The notes: generated by a model from the letters alone, not told the origin. Shown: positions 25,554 to 35,174, counted from the first letter of the stretch. The stretch: 64,000 bases of DNA from Mycolicibacterium vulneris (GCF_002104765.1 NZ_NCXM01000011.1:113275-177274), one strand, 5' to 3'. Numbers and translations are program-made.

Positions 25554-27230
25554 TTGAAGCGGTGCGACCTGGCTATTCTCAGATCTGTCATGACGCGTCG
25601 AGCGGGCAAGCCCGGCGAAGAAGCGGATTCACCGCAGGCCGGGCCCCGGAATCGCTTCCACCGCAACCACAGGATGGTGGCCGGTGCCAAGGTGCTGGCC
25701 GCGTTGATATCGCTGATGGTGGTCGTCGTCATCGGCATCGCCTGGCACGCCTATCGGAGCGCGTCGGCGGGCATCACCAAATCCGAGGCATTGGCCGGTG
25801 AGCCCGCGTCGACCGGAAGCGACCAGAACATCCTGATCATGGGCCTGGATAGCCGCCGTGACCAGCACGGGCAGCCGCTACCGCCCGACATCTATGACGC
25901 GCTGCACGCGGGCAACGAGGATTCCGCTGACGGCGATTCCGACGCGCTCATCGTGGTGCACCTGCCTGCCGGCGGCGGTCCGGCCACGGCGATCTCGATC
26001 CCCCGCGACGATTACGTCGATCTGGCCGGATGCCCGACCTCGGATTGCCGGGGCAAGATCAAGGAGGCCTACAGCTACGCTTACCAGCGGGTGATGACCG
26101 GCCACGGTTCCGCCGGCCCCCAGCCGACTCCGACGCCGCAAGGGCAAGACCCGACGGCCAAGGAACAGGCGGCACGGGAGGCGGGCCGCAAAGCCGAAAT
26201 CAGCACCGTCAAAAGTCTTCTGCAGATTCCGATCGATCACTTCATCGAAGTCACCCTGGCCGGGTTCTTCCAACTCGCCCGGGTGGTCGAACCGATCACG
26301 GTGTGCCTCAGCGCGGACACCTCGGACCGGTACTACTCCGGAGCGGACTTTCAGAAAGGCATCCAACAGATCAGCGCAACTCAGGCGTTGGCCTTCGTCC
26401 GGCAACGCCGCGACCCCAACGACGCGGCATTCACCGACCTTGATCGCAGCCGGCGCCAGCAGGCCTTCATCGTCTCGGTGGTCAGTGCGATGCGCCGCGG
26501 CGGAACATTGTCGGACCCAACCAAACTGCATGCCCTGTTGAACGTCGCCAAAGAGAACGTCGCCGTCGACGCCGGTTTCGACTTTGACGAATTCATTCGT
26601 AATGCGTTGGCATTCCCCAACAGACCGGTGGTGCTGTACACGCTGCCGGTCGCCAGCTTCGGTCAACTCTCAGATGGCGCCTATGTGAACTTTATCGACA
26701 TAGCCACCATCCGCTCGATCGTGCACAACTTGGTGGGCGGCGATTCGGCTACCACACCCTCAGCCAGCAGCCCCACCACGGCGGCGCGCCCGGACGGTGC
26801 GCAGAGCACCTCAGGCGGCGTCGCGCTCGACGTCGTCAATGCCTCGGGCCGCCAGGGTGAGGCGGCAACTGTCCAAATGCTGTTGGCAACTGGGAAATTC
26901 AGTGAAGGCAAGGTCAGCACGGCCGACTCCACCACCGAGACGAGCACCATCGCCTACGGAGCCGGCGCGAAGGTGGCGGCCACCGAGCTCGCCGACCAGT
27001 ACGACATTACGGCGACCGCATCCGACAGCGTCGCCCGCAACACGGTGCTGCTGACCGTCGGGACCGATTTCTCCCGGTTCGACCAGACCCACAATTCCAC
27101 GTCGGAATCGCCGACCGCGACCGCCACGGCACCCGTTACCACCGTGCCCGCCACCGGAACCGGCGCGCAGCAGCCCGCAGTTACCAACCTCTCGCGGATG
27201 ACCGCCGACGGCATTCCCTGCGTCAAATGA
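25554..27230 (+). CDS. LytR-CpsA-Psr (LCP) family ligase with LytR_C domain
   Basis: About 550 residues: a cytoplasmic N-terminus, one transmembrane helix (VLAALISLMVVVVIGIAW), an LCP domain (NILIMGLDSR, AISIPRDDY, the basic LDRSRRQQAFI stretch) and a C-terminal LytR_C domain (VALDVVNASGRQGEAA). LCP enzymes attach arabinogalactan and other polymers to peptidoglycan from polyprenyl phosphates in the periplasm. A Pro/Gln-rich insertion (QPTPTPQGQDPTAKEQ) interrupts the LCP domain, as in CpsA-like mycobacterial members. The start may instead be the ATG 12 codons in. Confidence 0.88.
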   Translation: MKRCDLAILRSVMTRRAGKPGEEADSPQAGPRNRFHRNHRMVAGAKVLAALISLMVVVVIGIAWHAYRSASAGITKSEALAGEPASTGSDQNILIMGLDSRRDQHGQPLPPDIYDALHAGNEDSADGDSDALIVVHLPAGGGPATAISIPRDDYVDLAGCPTSDCRGKIKEAYSYAYQRVMTGHGSAGPQPTPTPQGQDPTAKEQAAREAGRKAEISTVKSLLQIPIDHFIEVTLAGFFQLARVVEPITVCLSADTSDRYYSGADFQKGIQQISATQALAFVRQRRDPNDAAFTDLDRSRRQQAFIVSVVSAMRRGGTLSDPTKLHALLNVAKENVAVDAGFDFDEFIRNALAFPNRPVVLYTLPVASFGQLSDGAYVNFIDIATIRSIVHNLVGGDSATTPSASSPTTAARPDGAQSTSGGVALDVVNASGRQGEAATVQMLLATGKFSEGKVSTADSTTETSTIAYGAGAKVAATELADQYDITATASDSVARNTVLLTVGTDFSRFDQTHNSTSESPTATATAPVTTVPATGTGAQQPAVTNLSRMTADGIPCVK

Positions 27231-27237
27231 CAAGGTG

Positions 27238-28806
27238 CTAAGGCGTTTTGCGGGGAGCAGGCGTAGAGGCCGGTGGCGCGGCGCCGTAAAGGTGCAAGGC
27301 CTGCGCGGCGGCGGTGGCCACCGCGCCCCTGAGCTTCGAGATCGGCGGGCTGCCCCGTAGGTGGATCGAGTTCGAGAGCAGGATGACGTAGGTATTCGAG
27401 CCTGGGTCCACCCACAGTGTGGTTCCGGTGAACCCGGTGTTGCCGAAGCTGCCGACGGGAAAGACCTTCCCGCGCGGCCTGGAGAAGGCCGTGTCGATGT
27501 CCCAGCCAAAACCGAACAGGCTTTGCCCCTCGATCGCCGGATAGGTCGGAGTGCGAGCTTGTTGAGCGGCCCGGTTTGCCGCTTGCACTTGTTCGGCGGT
27601 ATGGCCGGGCTGCTGCGGAGTCGTCATCAGCTCGAGGGTTTCTGGCCGCAAAGGAAACTCACTCGAGCGATCGGCCAGCCGGTCGAGCAGCGCCTGCGCA
27701 AATATGCCGACATCGCGCGCCGTCGAGAACATGCCGGCGTTGCCGGCCACTCCCCCCATCCGGCGTGCCGTCGGGTCATGCACCGTACCCCGAAGCAGGG
27801 CAAAGAAATCCGGATTCTTGCCGGGGTCGTCTCTGCTTTCCTCGTCGCGCGCCGTCGGCGCGACGCGCGGCAGCAGGCTGGTATTCCATGTCCCCGGGGG
27901 ACATGTCGTCGGCTCACCTCCCGTCGCCGCGGGGGCCCAGGCAACCGCTGCGCCTCTGATCGTGTGGGGCCCGCAGGCCTTGGCCACGGGAAGGTAGCGG
28001 GTGTCTTGCAGGCCAAGCGGCGCAAACACATTGCGTTGGACGTAGGTGTCCTCGGCCTCGCCGGTGGTCTTCTCGAGCAGCGCGCCCAACAGGATGTAGT
28101 TGATGTCGGAGTACCGGAAGAGCTCCCCCGGACCCGACTGCAGCGGCGTGGTGAGCGCGCGATGGATGCCTTCGGCTTTGTCGGGTCCGCCCAGCCCCCA
28201 CGGGTCTGCCAGGCTTACGTCGATCCCCTCGCCGGACGTGTTGGTCAGCAGCATGCGCACCGTAACCTGCGCCCGCCGTGGATCGTTCGTTGTGTTGAAG
28301 TCGGGCAGATATTTCTGCACCGGATCGTCGAACGCCACCTTGCCCTGTTCATAGAGCTGCATGATGGCGACCGCCGTTGCGAGGCACTTCGTCAATGACG
28401 CCATGTCGAAGATCGTGTCCTCGGTCATTGGCTCCGCGGGTGCCGGCGATCCGTCCAGACCCGGTTCGCCCGCGAGTTTGCGCGACCCGTACGCCTGGTG
28501 GAAGACGACCTTGCCGTCGTGCCCGACCATCACCACGCCGCCCGGCAGCCCGCCCGCCGCTATCGCGTCGTTCATCAGCTTGGAGATCGTCTCGAACTCG
28601 GGTGCGGGAGCCACAGTCGGCACCGCAGCGGGCGCCGGCGTCTGTGCGGGCGTCTGTGCGGGCTGCGGTGCGCGGTCTGCTACCGGCGTGCGTGCCGTGA
28701 AGGTCCACGGAGAAACCGCGATGAGGGCGAGCAACACAATTGCGACCACGACCGTCTTGCGTAGCGAGGATGGCCAGAACTTCCACCCGCCCCTGACTAC
28801 CGGCAT
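27238..28806 (-). CDS. Serine hydrolase, beta-lactamase class C/esterase family
   Basis: A 522-residue exported protein: one N-terminal hydrophobic anchor (VVVAIVLLALIAVSPW), a Pro/Ala-rich linker (PAQTPAQTPAPAAVP), then a beta-lactamase-fold domain. The active-site SxxK is MASLTKCLATA, the YxN-like second motif is FRYSDINYILLG, and a late FGNTGFTGTTLWVDP holds the third. It probably acts on cell-wall peptides or lipid esters outside the membrane. Convergent with the LCP gene, with stops 7 bp apart. Confidence 0.85.
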   Translation of the reverse strand: MPVVRGGWKFWPSSLRKTVVVAIVLLALIAVSPWTFTARTPVADRAPQPAQTPAQTPAPAAVPTVAPAPEFETISKLMNDAIAAGGLPGGVVMVGHDGKVVFHQAYGSRKLAGEPGLDGSPAPAEPMTEDTIFDMASLTKCLATAVAIMQLYEQGKVAFDDPVQKYLPDFNTTNDPRRAQVTVRMLLTNTSGEGIDVSLADPWGLGGPDKAEGIHRALTTPLQSGPGELFRYSDINYILLGALLEKTTGEAEDTYVQRNVFAPLGLQDTRYLPVAKACGPHTIRGAAVAWAPAATGGEPTTCPPGTWNTSLLPRVAPTARDEESRDDPGKNPDFFALLRGTVHDPTARRMGGVAGNAGMFSTARDVGIFAQALLDRLADRSSEFPLRPETLELMTTPQQPGHTAEQVQAANRAAQQARTPTYPAIEGQSLFGFGWDIDTAFSRPRGKVFPVGSFGNTGFTGTTLWVDPGSNTYVILLSNSIHLRGSPPISKLRGAVATAAAQALHLYGAAPPASTPAPRKTP

Positions 28807-28984
28807 ATGGCAAGAGTAAGTCGGCGGCCTGGCGGCATCCAGTACGCCTTCCGCTTCGACGCAAAGGGACTGCTGCGCACAAGATTAGGAGCCGCTTGCA
28901 GTAGCGTTGGCCCCGGACCTGGCTCGCGACACCCGGTCGCGACGGTCTTGTCGCAATGGAGCAAGCGGTGAGGACACATCCTCA

Positions 28985-29689
28985 GTGACCTCCGGCAGGC
29001 GGTGGGTTGCCGTGCTGGCGGGCACGATGGCGGCCGGGGCGACGTTGACGCAATGCAGCGCCGCGCCGACACCCCCTGCGGCCAGGCCATCGTCCACCGC
29101 GTCGTCGGCGGCCGGCACGTCGTCGGCGCCCGCCGCTAGCAACGTTCGCCCGGTCACCGCCGCGGAGCTCGGTGCGAGCTGGCGGCCGGGCTGCCCGGTG
29201 GACCCCGCGCAGCTACGACGTGTCGAAGTTGACCACGTCGGTTTCGACGGCCGGACCCATCGCGGCGAGCTGATCGTGCACCAGGACCTGGTGCCGGAGA
29301 TCATCACGGTCTTCGCGCAGCTCTACCGAGTGGGATTTCCCATCGAGAAGATCCGCACGGCGAACCGCTACCCGGCCGCCGACGACGAGCTCTCGATGGA
29401 GGACGACAACACGTCGGCGTTCAATTGCCGAGGCATCCCGGGGAGCGAGCACTGGTCGCAACACGCCTACGGTCGGGCCATCGATCTGAATCCGCGTCTC
29501 AACCCGTGCGTCTACGCCGACGGCACCTTCCAACCGCACAACGCGTCGGAGTATCTGGACCGCAGCCGCAGCGACCCGGGGCTCTTGCACGGCGGGGACC
29601 CCGGCGTGCACATCTTCACAGACCGTGGGTGGCGGTGGGGCGGCGACTGGACGTCGCCGGTCGACTACCAGCACTTTGAGCGACCGTGA
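28985..29689 (+). CDS. M15-family D-Ala-D-Ala carboxypeptidase-like exported protein
   Basis: About 234 residues: signal sequence WVAVLAGTMAAGATLTQC with an imperfect lipobox (LTQC), a Ser/Ala-rich linker, then a VanY/M15-type zinc peptidase domain. GSEHWSQHAYGRAIDLNP supplies His and Asp ligands (H-x6-D), WGGDWTSPVDYQHFE the last His, and the disulfide-type Cys pair flanks the site. It would trim peptidoglycan stem peptides outside the cell. A longer frame from an upstream GTG exists, but the signal sequence supports the chosen start. Confidence 0.8.
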   Translation: MTSGRRWVAVLAGTMAAGATLTQCSAAPTPPAARPSSTASSAAGTSSAPAASNVRPVTAAELGASWRPGCPVDPAQLRRVEVDHVGFDGRTHRGELIVHQDLVPEIITVFAQLYRVGFPIEKIRTANRYPAADDELSMEDDNTSAFNCRGIPGSEHWSQHAYGRAIDLNPRLNPCVYADGTFQPHNASEYLDRSRSDPGLLHGGDPGVHIFTDRGWRWGGDWTSPVDYQHFERP

Positions 29690-29716
29690 GCCGGGCCTCT
29701 GCAAGAATGGGAGGAT

Positions 29717-30223
29717 ATGTCGCGCTCATTCGACGTCTCGACCGAGTCATCCGCCACCGTCGAACAAATACATGCCGCGTTCGGTCGCGAGGACTACTGG
29801 CTGGCCCGCATCGCGGCCGGCTCCGCCGATGCCACGTTGGATTCGCTGGTGACCGACGCCGATGGCACGGTGACGGTGCGCACGACCCAGCACCTGGGCC
29901 GTCAACTCCTCCCCGGGTTCGTCGCCAAATTCGTCACCGGTGACGTGAAGATCGTGCAGACCGAGACGTGGCGACCGGACGGCGTCCGCCAGGTGCGCGG
30001 GCACGTCAGTGTCTCGGCGTCCGGCGGGTTGGGGTCGGGCCGTGCGGAAAGCCGGCTGGCGCCGACGGATGACGGCGGTTCACAACTGCACTTGACCCTG
30101 AGGGTGGAGGTCAAGATCCCGTTGGTAGGCGGCAAGCTCGAGAAAACCATCGGATCCGATTTGACCAAGGGCATCCCCGAGATGCTGCGCTTCACCACCA
30201 CGTGGATCATCGAAAACACCTGA
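29717..30223 (+). CDS. DUF2505 protein (SRPBCC-like)
   Basis: A 168-residue mycobacterial DUF2505 protein, predicted to adopt a START/SRPBCC-type hydrophobic-pocket fold. Characteristic blocks are FGREDYWLARI, LLPGFVAKFVTGDVKIVQTE and KIPLVGGKLEKTIGSDL. It has no signal peptide. It may bind a hydrophobic ligand. It follows the M15 gene by about 27 bp. Confidence 0.8.
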   Translation: MSRSFDVSTESSATVEQIHAAFGREDYWLARIAAGSADATLDSLVTDADGTVTVRTTQHLGRQLLPGFVAKFVTGDVKIVQTETWRPDGVRQVRGHVSVSASGGLGSGRAESRLAPTDDGGSQLHLTLRVEVKIPLVGGKLEKTIGSDLTKGIPEMLRFTTTWIIENT

Positions 30224-30230
30224 GGCATAA

Positions 30231-30398
30231 CTAGTCGATCGCGCCCTGACGGATTTCAGGGCCGGAATGCAGCAGCTCGTCGCGACGCAGCTTTCGGGTG
30301 ACGCCTTTCTCGTCCTCGAACTCGGCGTTGAGCAGCTCGGTGGTGAGGTCGTCGGCGGAATGGGTTGTGCGCCAGTCGATGAAGTCGGCGAAGTACAT
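30231..30398 (-). pseudogene. Cytochrome P450 internal fragment
   Basis: About 55 residues resemble the segment before the I-helix of mycobacterial P450s: FADFIDWRTTHSADDL, LLNAEFEDEKGVTRKL, RRDELL. Nothing upstream or downstream continues the protein, and neither the I-helix nor the heme loop is present. It is a scar of a lost P450 gene. Confidence 0.55.
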
Positions 30399-30525
30399 CC
30401 TGCAGGGACTCGGCATCGGTGCCATGCCCACGCAGATCATCTGCACCGAGGAACTGCGCGAGGGCGCCATCGTGCCGATCCTGCCCGACTGGGCGGTCGA
30501 GCCTCTGGCCGTGCACCTGCCAGAT
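30391..30525 (+). pseudogene. LysR-type regulator, C-terminal fragment
   Basis: About 45 residues match the end of a LysR substrate-binding domain: GLGIGAMPTQIICTEELREG, then IVPILPDWAVEPLAVHLP. The rest of the ~300-residue regulator is missing. It touches the P450 fragment in opposite orientation, so at least two deletion or inversion events shaped this short interval. Confidence 0.55.
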
Positions 30526-30589
30526 CATCATCGAGAACATCGCCAGGGCGCAGACCTAGAGTGCGTCCGATTTGAGAGATAATCGCCTC

Positions 30590-30748
30590 ATGTCCGATGA
30601 ACCCTCGCACCCACCGCGGCCCGCGCCGAAACCGAAGCGGGTGCACGTCACGCCCGAGGACGTGGAGCGGTTCGGCGACGAGGAGCAGGTGCGCGCGGCG
30701 TGGGATGAGCGCCGGCTCCGCGACGAGCAACCGCCGCATCATCACTAG
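30590..30748 (+). CDS. Small charged protein, conserved-looking hypothetical
   Basis: A 52-residue protein rich in Pro, Arg, Glu and Asp: PPRPAPKPKRVHVTPEDVER, then EEQVRAAWDERRLRDEQPP, ending in three His. The codon pattern and an isolated clear start and stop support it as a real gene. It looks partly disordered with a short helix. Function unknown. It is convergent with the adenylate cyclase gene. Confidence 0.6.
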   Translation: MSDEPSHPPRPAPKPKRVHVTPEDVERFGDEEQVRAAWDERRLRDEQPPHHH

Positions 30749-30753
30749 GCCGC

Positions 30754-32277
30754 TCAGCTTGCGGCAGGAATCTGTGGGCCGAGCGTGAAGACCAGCACCT
30801 CGGCCGACTTGCCCTTCAAAGCGTGTGATCCCCGGTTGATGAGTGCCGGAGGTCGAGATGTCAGCGCGTCCACGCACGAACCGGTGAGCAGGATGGCGTC
30901 GCCGGTGGCCTTGGTGAGTTGCTCCACGCGGGCTGCGACGTTGACAGTGTCACCGATCAGCGTGAATTCAAGCTTGCCACCGCCACCGATGGTGCCGGCG
31001 ATCACGAGACCGCTGTTGATCCCAATCCCGATCCGAAGCGAGCCGGCGAATCGCTCGGCAACGAGACGCTGAATCAGGACGGCGGCGGATACCGCCGCGT
31101 CCGCGTGATCTGCGAGATCGTTCGGTGCGCCGAACACGGCCAACGCTCCATCGCCGAGGAACTTGTTGACATGGCCGCCGGCGTCGACTACGGCGGGCAC
31201 GACGATTTCGAACAGCGCATTGAGGCGGGCGACCGCCTCTTCGGCGCTGTTCGCCTCGGCGAACGTAGTGAAGTCACGAATGTCGACGAACATCACGGTC
31301 ACCTGACGACGCTCACCCGTGAACACGTCATCGCCCTGCTGAAGCAGCCGGGCAGCAAGGACCGGGTCGACGTAGGTCCCGAACGCTCCCTGAAGGCGTT
31401 GTCGCTCAGCCAAACCCGCCTGCATCCGGTTGAACGCCGCGGCCAGGGCACCGAGGTCGTCGTCGTGAACGACCGGTAGGCGCTGGCTGTAGTCGCCGGT
31501 ACCAACCCGTTCGGCGCCTCGGGCAAGGTCGCGAAGGGGTTGCAGTGACGGCGAGAATCCGAGGCCTACCGAGACCGGTACCGCGAAGAGAAGCGTCAAG
31601 GCGCCGCCAATCGCAACGGCCAGGATCGGGTTTCGCTCGACGGAATTGAACACGGCCGCATACAGTGCGCCGCCAACGGCGTACCCGAAAGCCACCGCGA
31701 CCATGGACACATTCGACCGCGCGGCGAAAGTCGGACGAGAGCGTGGCAGTGAATCACCCAATCCGGTGTCACCGGCGAGCGCGACCCTGGCTGGACGCCA
31801 TGCTGCCTCCACGACGTTGTGGTAAGCGACCAGCTGGACCGTCGTTCCGACGACGGCGCCGAGAATCGCGTACTGGGCCAGCCGCGACCAGGTCGCTCCG
31901 GCCATCGCGCCGACCGAGACCGACAGCGCTGCGGCCCAGACACCGGTCCCCCACACCGCTCGGAAAGTCGCCCCACGGGCGAACGAATAGGTGCCCTCGA
32001 GGGCGGTCGCTCGCTCGACGTCGTGGCCCGCCGCCCACTGCTGCGCAGGCCGTGCCCATCGGCGCCCCGGAACGATCAGCATGCAAACCAGCACCAGCAC
32101 CGCACCGACAGTGACGGCTGCTGCCTGAACGTATTGACCGGACTTCTCGAAAGCGACGATCGGAAACGACAAGAGGATGCCGTAGATCGGGTAACTAATG
32201 AGAAATCCGATCACGGCACACGGCCACAAATACCTCGCCCCGTACCGATCCCACGCCCACTGCCAGATACGGTCCAT
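30754..32277 (-). CDS. Membrane adenylate cyclase, 6TM-HAMP-class III CHD
   Basis: A 507-residue membrane cyclase like mycobacterial Rv1318c-Rv1320c and Rv3645: six predicted N-terminal helices, a HAMP segment (PLRDLARGAERVGTGDYSQR) and a class III catalytic domain. The two metal Asp lie in VMFVDIRDFTTF and KFLGDGALAVFG, the transition-state region is INSGLVIAGTIGG and DTVNVAARVEQL. It makes cAMP at the inner face of the membrane. A Crp-like site elsewhere in the window could respond (inference). Confidence 0.92.
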   Translation of the reverse strand: MDRIWQWAWDRYGARYLWPCAVIGFLISYPIYGILLSFPIVAFEKSGQYVQAAAVTVGAVLVLVCMLIVPGRRWARPAQQWAAGHDVERATALEGTYSFARGATFRAVWGTGVWAAALSVSVGAMAGATWSRLAQYAILGAVVGTTVQLVAYHNVVEAAWRPARVALAGDTGLGDSLPRSRPTFAARSNVSMVAVAFGYAVGGALYAAVFNSVERNPILAVAIGGALTLLFAVPVSVGLGFSPSLQPLRDLARGAERVGTGDYSQRLPVVHDDDLGALAAAFNRMQAGLAERQRLQGAFGTYVDPVLAARLLQQGDDVFTGERRQVTVMFVDIRDFTTFAEANSAEEAVARLNALFEIVVPAVVDAGGHVNKFLGDGALAVFGAPNDLADHADAAVSAAVLIQRLVAERFAGSLRIGIGINSGLVIAGTIGGGGKLEFTLIGDTVNVAARVEQLTKATGDAILLTGSCVDALTSRPPALINRGSHALKGKSAEVLVFTLGPQIPAAS

Positions 32278-32370
32278 GCCCGGAGGTTAAAGGTCCGCGG
32301 CGCGCGATGAGCGGAAAACGGCGACGGTAGGCACTGGAAAAGCGAGCCGCCGCTGAGTGAGACTGGAGCT

Positions 32371-32808
32371 ATGAGTTTCGTGGAGAAGCTGCTCCCGCAG
32401 GTGCTGCGGGTGCACGACGCGGTTTATCAGAAGACGAACGGCTGGATCGGTCACCGCACGCTGTGGATACCAAGTCTGCTGCTGCATACCGTCGGCGCAA
32501 AGACCGGTAAACAGCGCACGACGTCGCTGACCTACGCCCGCGACGGGGACAACTATCTGGTCGTCGCCTCCAAGGGCGGTGCGCCCGAGGCCCCCGGCTG
32601 GTACCACAATCTGAAGGCCAATCCCGACGTCGAGATCAACGTCGGCCCAAGGCGTTTCGCGGTCACCGCGCGACCGGTGCTGTCCGACGACCCCGACTAT
32701 CCGCGGCTGTGGCAGATCGTCAACAAGAACAATCAAAACCGGTACAACGAATACCAGAAGAAGACGTCGCGACGGATTCCCGTCGTTGTCTTGGCCCCGA
32801 AACGCTAG
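32371..32808 (+). CDS. Ddn-like F420H2-dependent reductase (nitroreductase family deazaflavin-dependent)
   Basis: A 145-residue split-barrel protein of the Ddn/FDOR-A family: LLLHTVGAKTGKQRTTSLTY, then the F420-binding YLVVASKGGAPEAPGWYHNL and PDVEINVG. Ddn-family enzymes use reduced F420 to reduce quinones and activate nitroimidazoles such as pretomanid. The N-terminal amphipathic helix for membrane contact (MSFVEKLLPQVLRVHDAVYQ) is present. It is divergent from the cyclase gene. Confidence 0.9.
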   Translation: MSFVEKLLPQVLRVHDAVYQKTNGWIGHRTLWIPSLLLHTVGAKTGKQRTTSLTYARDGDNYLVVASKGGAPEAPGWYHNLKANPDVEINVGPRRFAVTARPVLSDDPDYPRLWQIVNKNNQNRYNEYQKKTSRRIPVVVLAPKR

Positions 32809-33063
32809 AACAAACCGAAACCCGACTTCCGCAGCCTCGACGCGAATCTCAAGATCCGACGTCCTACCAGCCGGAAGTGCCTGCCCAGAAGTCATCTCGT
32901 ACCACCGAAGGCGTGACCTCAAGTGCCGCCGCGTCGGCCAGAGCGTGTTAGCCGCTCAATTGGATGCCTTTGGTCCTTAGGCTTGCATCTTTTCGGCCCT
33001 GACAGTCGCGGCCGACCCGAGTGATCCTGCCAGAGGGCAGAGAGTCGATCGGAAAGAACTTAA
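32809..33063. other. Intergenic region upstream of the universal stress protein gene
   Basis: No coding frame is convincing. Around 32969-32985 the sequence GCCTTTGGTCCTTAGGC is a loose palindrome that partly resembles the DosR box (GGGACTWWAGTCCC), about 80 bp before the start of the stress protein. The match is weak, especially at the GGGAC half-sites. Confidence 0.3.
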
Positions 33064-33963
33064 ATGTGGCAGCCACCGTGTGACGCGATCTTGGTAGGCG
33101 TTGACGGCTCAGCAGCGGCACTGGGTGCCGTCCGGTGGGCTGCCTGTGACGCAGCGCTGCGGAATGTGCCACTGACTCTGGTCCATGTCGTCGACGCCGG
33201 ACTACCCGAGTGGTTCGAGGTCGCAGCGCCGACCGGCTCCAGGCAACGGCAGGGACAGCGGGCACGCGGTTTCATTGAGTCGGCGATCGAGGTTGCCGAG
33301 GAGAGCACTGATGAATGCGGTCCGGTAAAGATCGATATCAAGTTGTTTCATTCGGCCACCGTTTCGACGCTCGTGGACATCTCCCGAGGGGTGAGGATGG
33401 TCGTGGTGGGCTACCGGGGACGTGGCGGCAGGTTGGCCCGCGGGTTCCTGGGCTCGGTGAGTTCGGCACTGGTCTACCACGCACATTGCCCAGTCGCCGT
33501 GATCCACGACGACAAAGCCATGATTGGCAACGTCGCACGGGCGCCGGTGCTGGTGGGCATCGACGGCTCACCGGCATCGGAAGCGGCGACTGCCATTGCA
33601 TTTGAGGAAGCCTTTCGACGACGCGTCGGCCTGATGGCCCTGCACGCCTGGATGGATCCCTGGATTTCGGGCTCCAAGCGATCGTTCCAAGATTCCAAAT
33701 GGGACGCTGCGCTATCCGAGGAGGAGGAAACGCTCGCTGAACGGCTGGCGGGTTGGCACGAACGTTATCCCGACGTGGGGATCCGTCGCAGAATCGAAAT
33801 CGGCGATCCGGCACGCTGGCTGCTCGAGGCGTCCGAACGGGCACAACTGATGGTGGTAGGCAGCCACGGGTGCAGCCGGTCCAGAGGCATGCTGCTGGGA
33901 TCGGTTGGGGCGGCGGTGGTCAACAGCGCCAAGATTCCGGTGATCGTCGCGCGTCAGTCGTGA
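33064..33963 (+). CDS. Universal stress protein with two UspA domains
   Basis: A 299-residue tandem UspA protein like Rv2623 and relatives. Each domain has a start strand with VGVDGSAAALGAVRWA or VGIDGSPASEAATAIA and the ATP-loop G-x2-G-x9-G-S/T: GYRGRGGRLARGFLGSVSSA and GSHGCSRSRGMLLGSVGAAV. Members bind ATP and slow growth under hypoxia or NO. The gene is followed by a sugar-modifying trio on the same strand after a 240-bp gap. Confidence 0.9.
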   Translation: MWQPPCDAILVGVDGSAAALGAVRWAACDAALRNVPLTLVHVVDAGLPEWFEVAAPTGSRQRQGQRARGFIESAIEVAEESTDECGPVKIDIKLFHSATVSTLVDISRGVRMVVVGYRGRGGRLARGFLGSVSSALVYHAHCPVAVIHDDKAMIGNVARAPVLVGIDGSPASEAATAIAFEEAFRRRVGLMALHAWMDPWISGSKRSFQDSKWDAALSEEEETLAERLAGWHERYPDVGIRRRIEIGDPARWLLEASERAQLMVVGSHGCSRSRGMLLGSVGAAVVNSAKIPVIVARQS

Positions 33964-34202
33964 CGGCGGCCGTTGCGGGTCGACCGAGCGGTTCCTTCCC
34001 GCTTCGGTTGGCTCCGGTCCTACCTGATTGCCTTCGGGTCTGGACGCTGTAGATATCCGGAGGGCGGTCGATGCTGAACTTCAGCTGAACAAGCCAATAA
34101 CCGCCGGTGTCAGTGAAAACGGTTCCCGCGGGCGTCTTGCAGGACGTCACGTCGGTCATGCGAAGCTACGTGTTCGATGGCCGGAACTAAGGAGAACGAG
34201 CA

Positions 34203-35174
34203 GTGAGAGCCCTCGTTGCGGGCGCCGCCGGGTTCCTCGGGTCCCACCTGTGCGATCGTCTCCGCCGCGACGGCATCGAAGTCATCGGACTCGACAACTT
34301 CTGCACCGGCAGGCGCGAGAACATCGCGCAGCTCGACGGGGACCCGGGCTTCAGTTTCGTCGAGCATGACATCACCCGGCCGGTCGACGCGGTCGGGTCC
34401 GGTCCGTTGGACGTCATCTTCAACCTGGCCTGTCCCGCTTCGCCGCGCGCCTACCAGCGGGATCCCCTGTTCACCCTGGAGACCAACTACGTCGGGACCA
34501 GGAACCTACTGGAACTGGCGCGCGAGCGGGGAGCGACGATTCTGCAGGCCTCCACCAGCGAGGTCTACGGGGATCCGACGATCCATCCGCAGGCCGAGAA
34601 TTACTGGGGCAACGCCAACTGCTTCGGGGTGCGGGCCTGCTACGAGGAAGGCAAGCGGGTTGCGGAGACGCTGACGCTCGAGTACGCGCGTCGCTACCGC
34701 GTCCCGATCAAGGTCGTCCGCATCTTTAATACCTACGGTCCGAGGATGGATCCAGAGGATGGCCGAATCATCTCGTCGTTCATAGTCCAGGCGCTGCGCG
34801 GAGAACCGATCACCGTCTTCGGGGACGGCAGCCAGACCCGTTCCTTTTGTTATGTCGACGATCTCGTCGAAGGGCTCGTGAGTATGGCGGCGAGCGACGC
34901 TTCGTTCATTGGACCCGTCAACCTCGGCAGCCCAGCCGAACGCACCGTCCTCGAAACCGCGAGCATTATCAAGGAGATGACCGGATCGCCCTCGACCACG
35001 GTCTATGAGCCACTGCCGCCGGACGACCCGAAGCAGCGCAGGCCGGACATCACCCTCGCCGAGTCCGCGCTCGGCTGGACACCACGAATCTCGTTCGAAG
35101 AAGGTGCCGAACGGACGATCGACTATTTCAGAGGCATCGTCCGCGCAGGCCCCGATGGCGGCATCCAGCGATGA
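34203..35174 (+). CDS. NAD-dependent sugar epimerase/dehydratase, UDP-glucuronate decarboxylase-like
   Basis: A 323-residue extended SDR. The NAD motif is VAGAAGFLGSHLCDRL, the catalytic Ser/Thr region is LQASTSEVYGDP, and the YxxxK dyad is CYEEGKRVAE. The blocks NLACPASPRAYQRDP, RIFNTYGPRMDPEDGR and QTRSFCYVDDLVEGL are those of UDP-xylose synthases (UXS) and close kin. It would make an activated pentose for a surface glycan. GTG start. The stop overlaps the next start (ATGA), coupling it to a glycosyltransferase. Confidence 0.85.
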   Translation: MRALVAGAAGFLGSHLCDRLRRDGIEVIGLDNFCTGRRENIAQLDGDPGFSFVEHDITRPVDAVGSGPLDVIFNLACPASPRAYQRDPLFTLETNYVGTRNLLELARERGATILQASTSEVYGDPTIHPQAENYWGNANCFGVRACYEEGKRVAETLTLEYARRYRVPIKVVRIFNTYGPRMDPEDGRIISSFIVQALRGEPITVFGDGSQTRSFCYVDDLVEGLVSMAASDASFIGPVNLGSPAERTVLETASIIKEMTGSPSTTVYEPLPPDDPKQRRPDITLAESALGWTPRISFEEGAERTIDYFRGIVRAGPDGGIQR

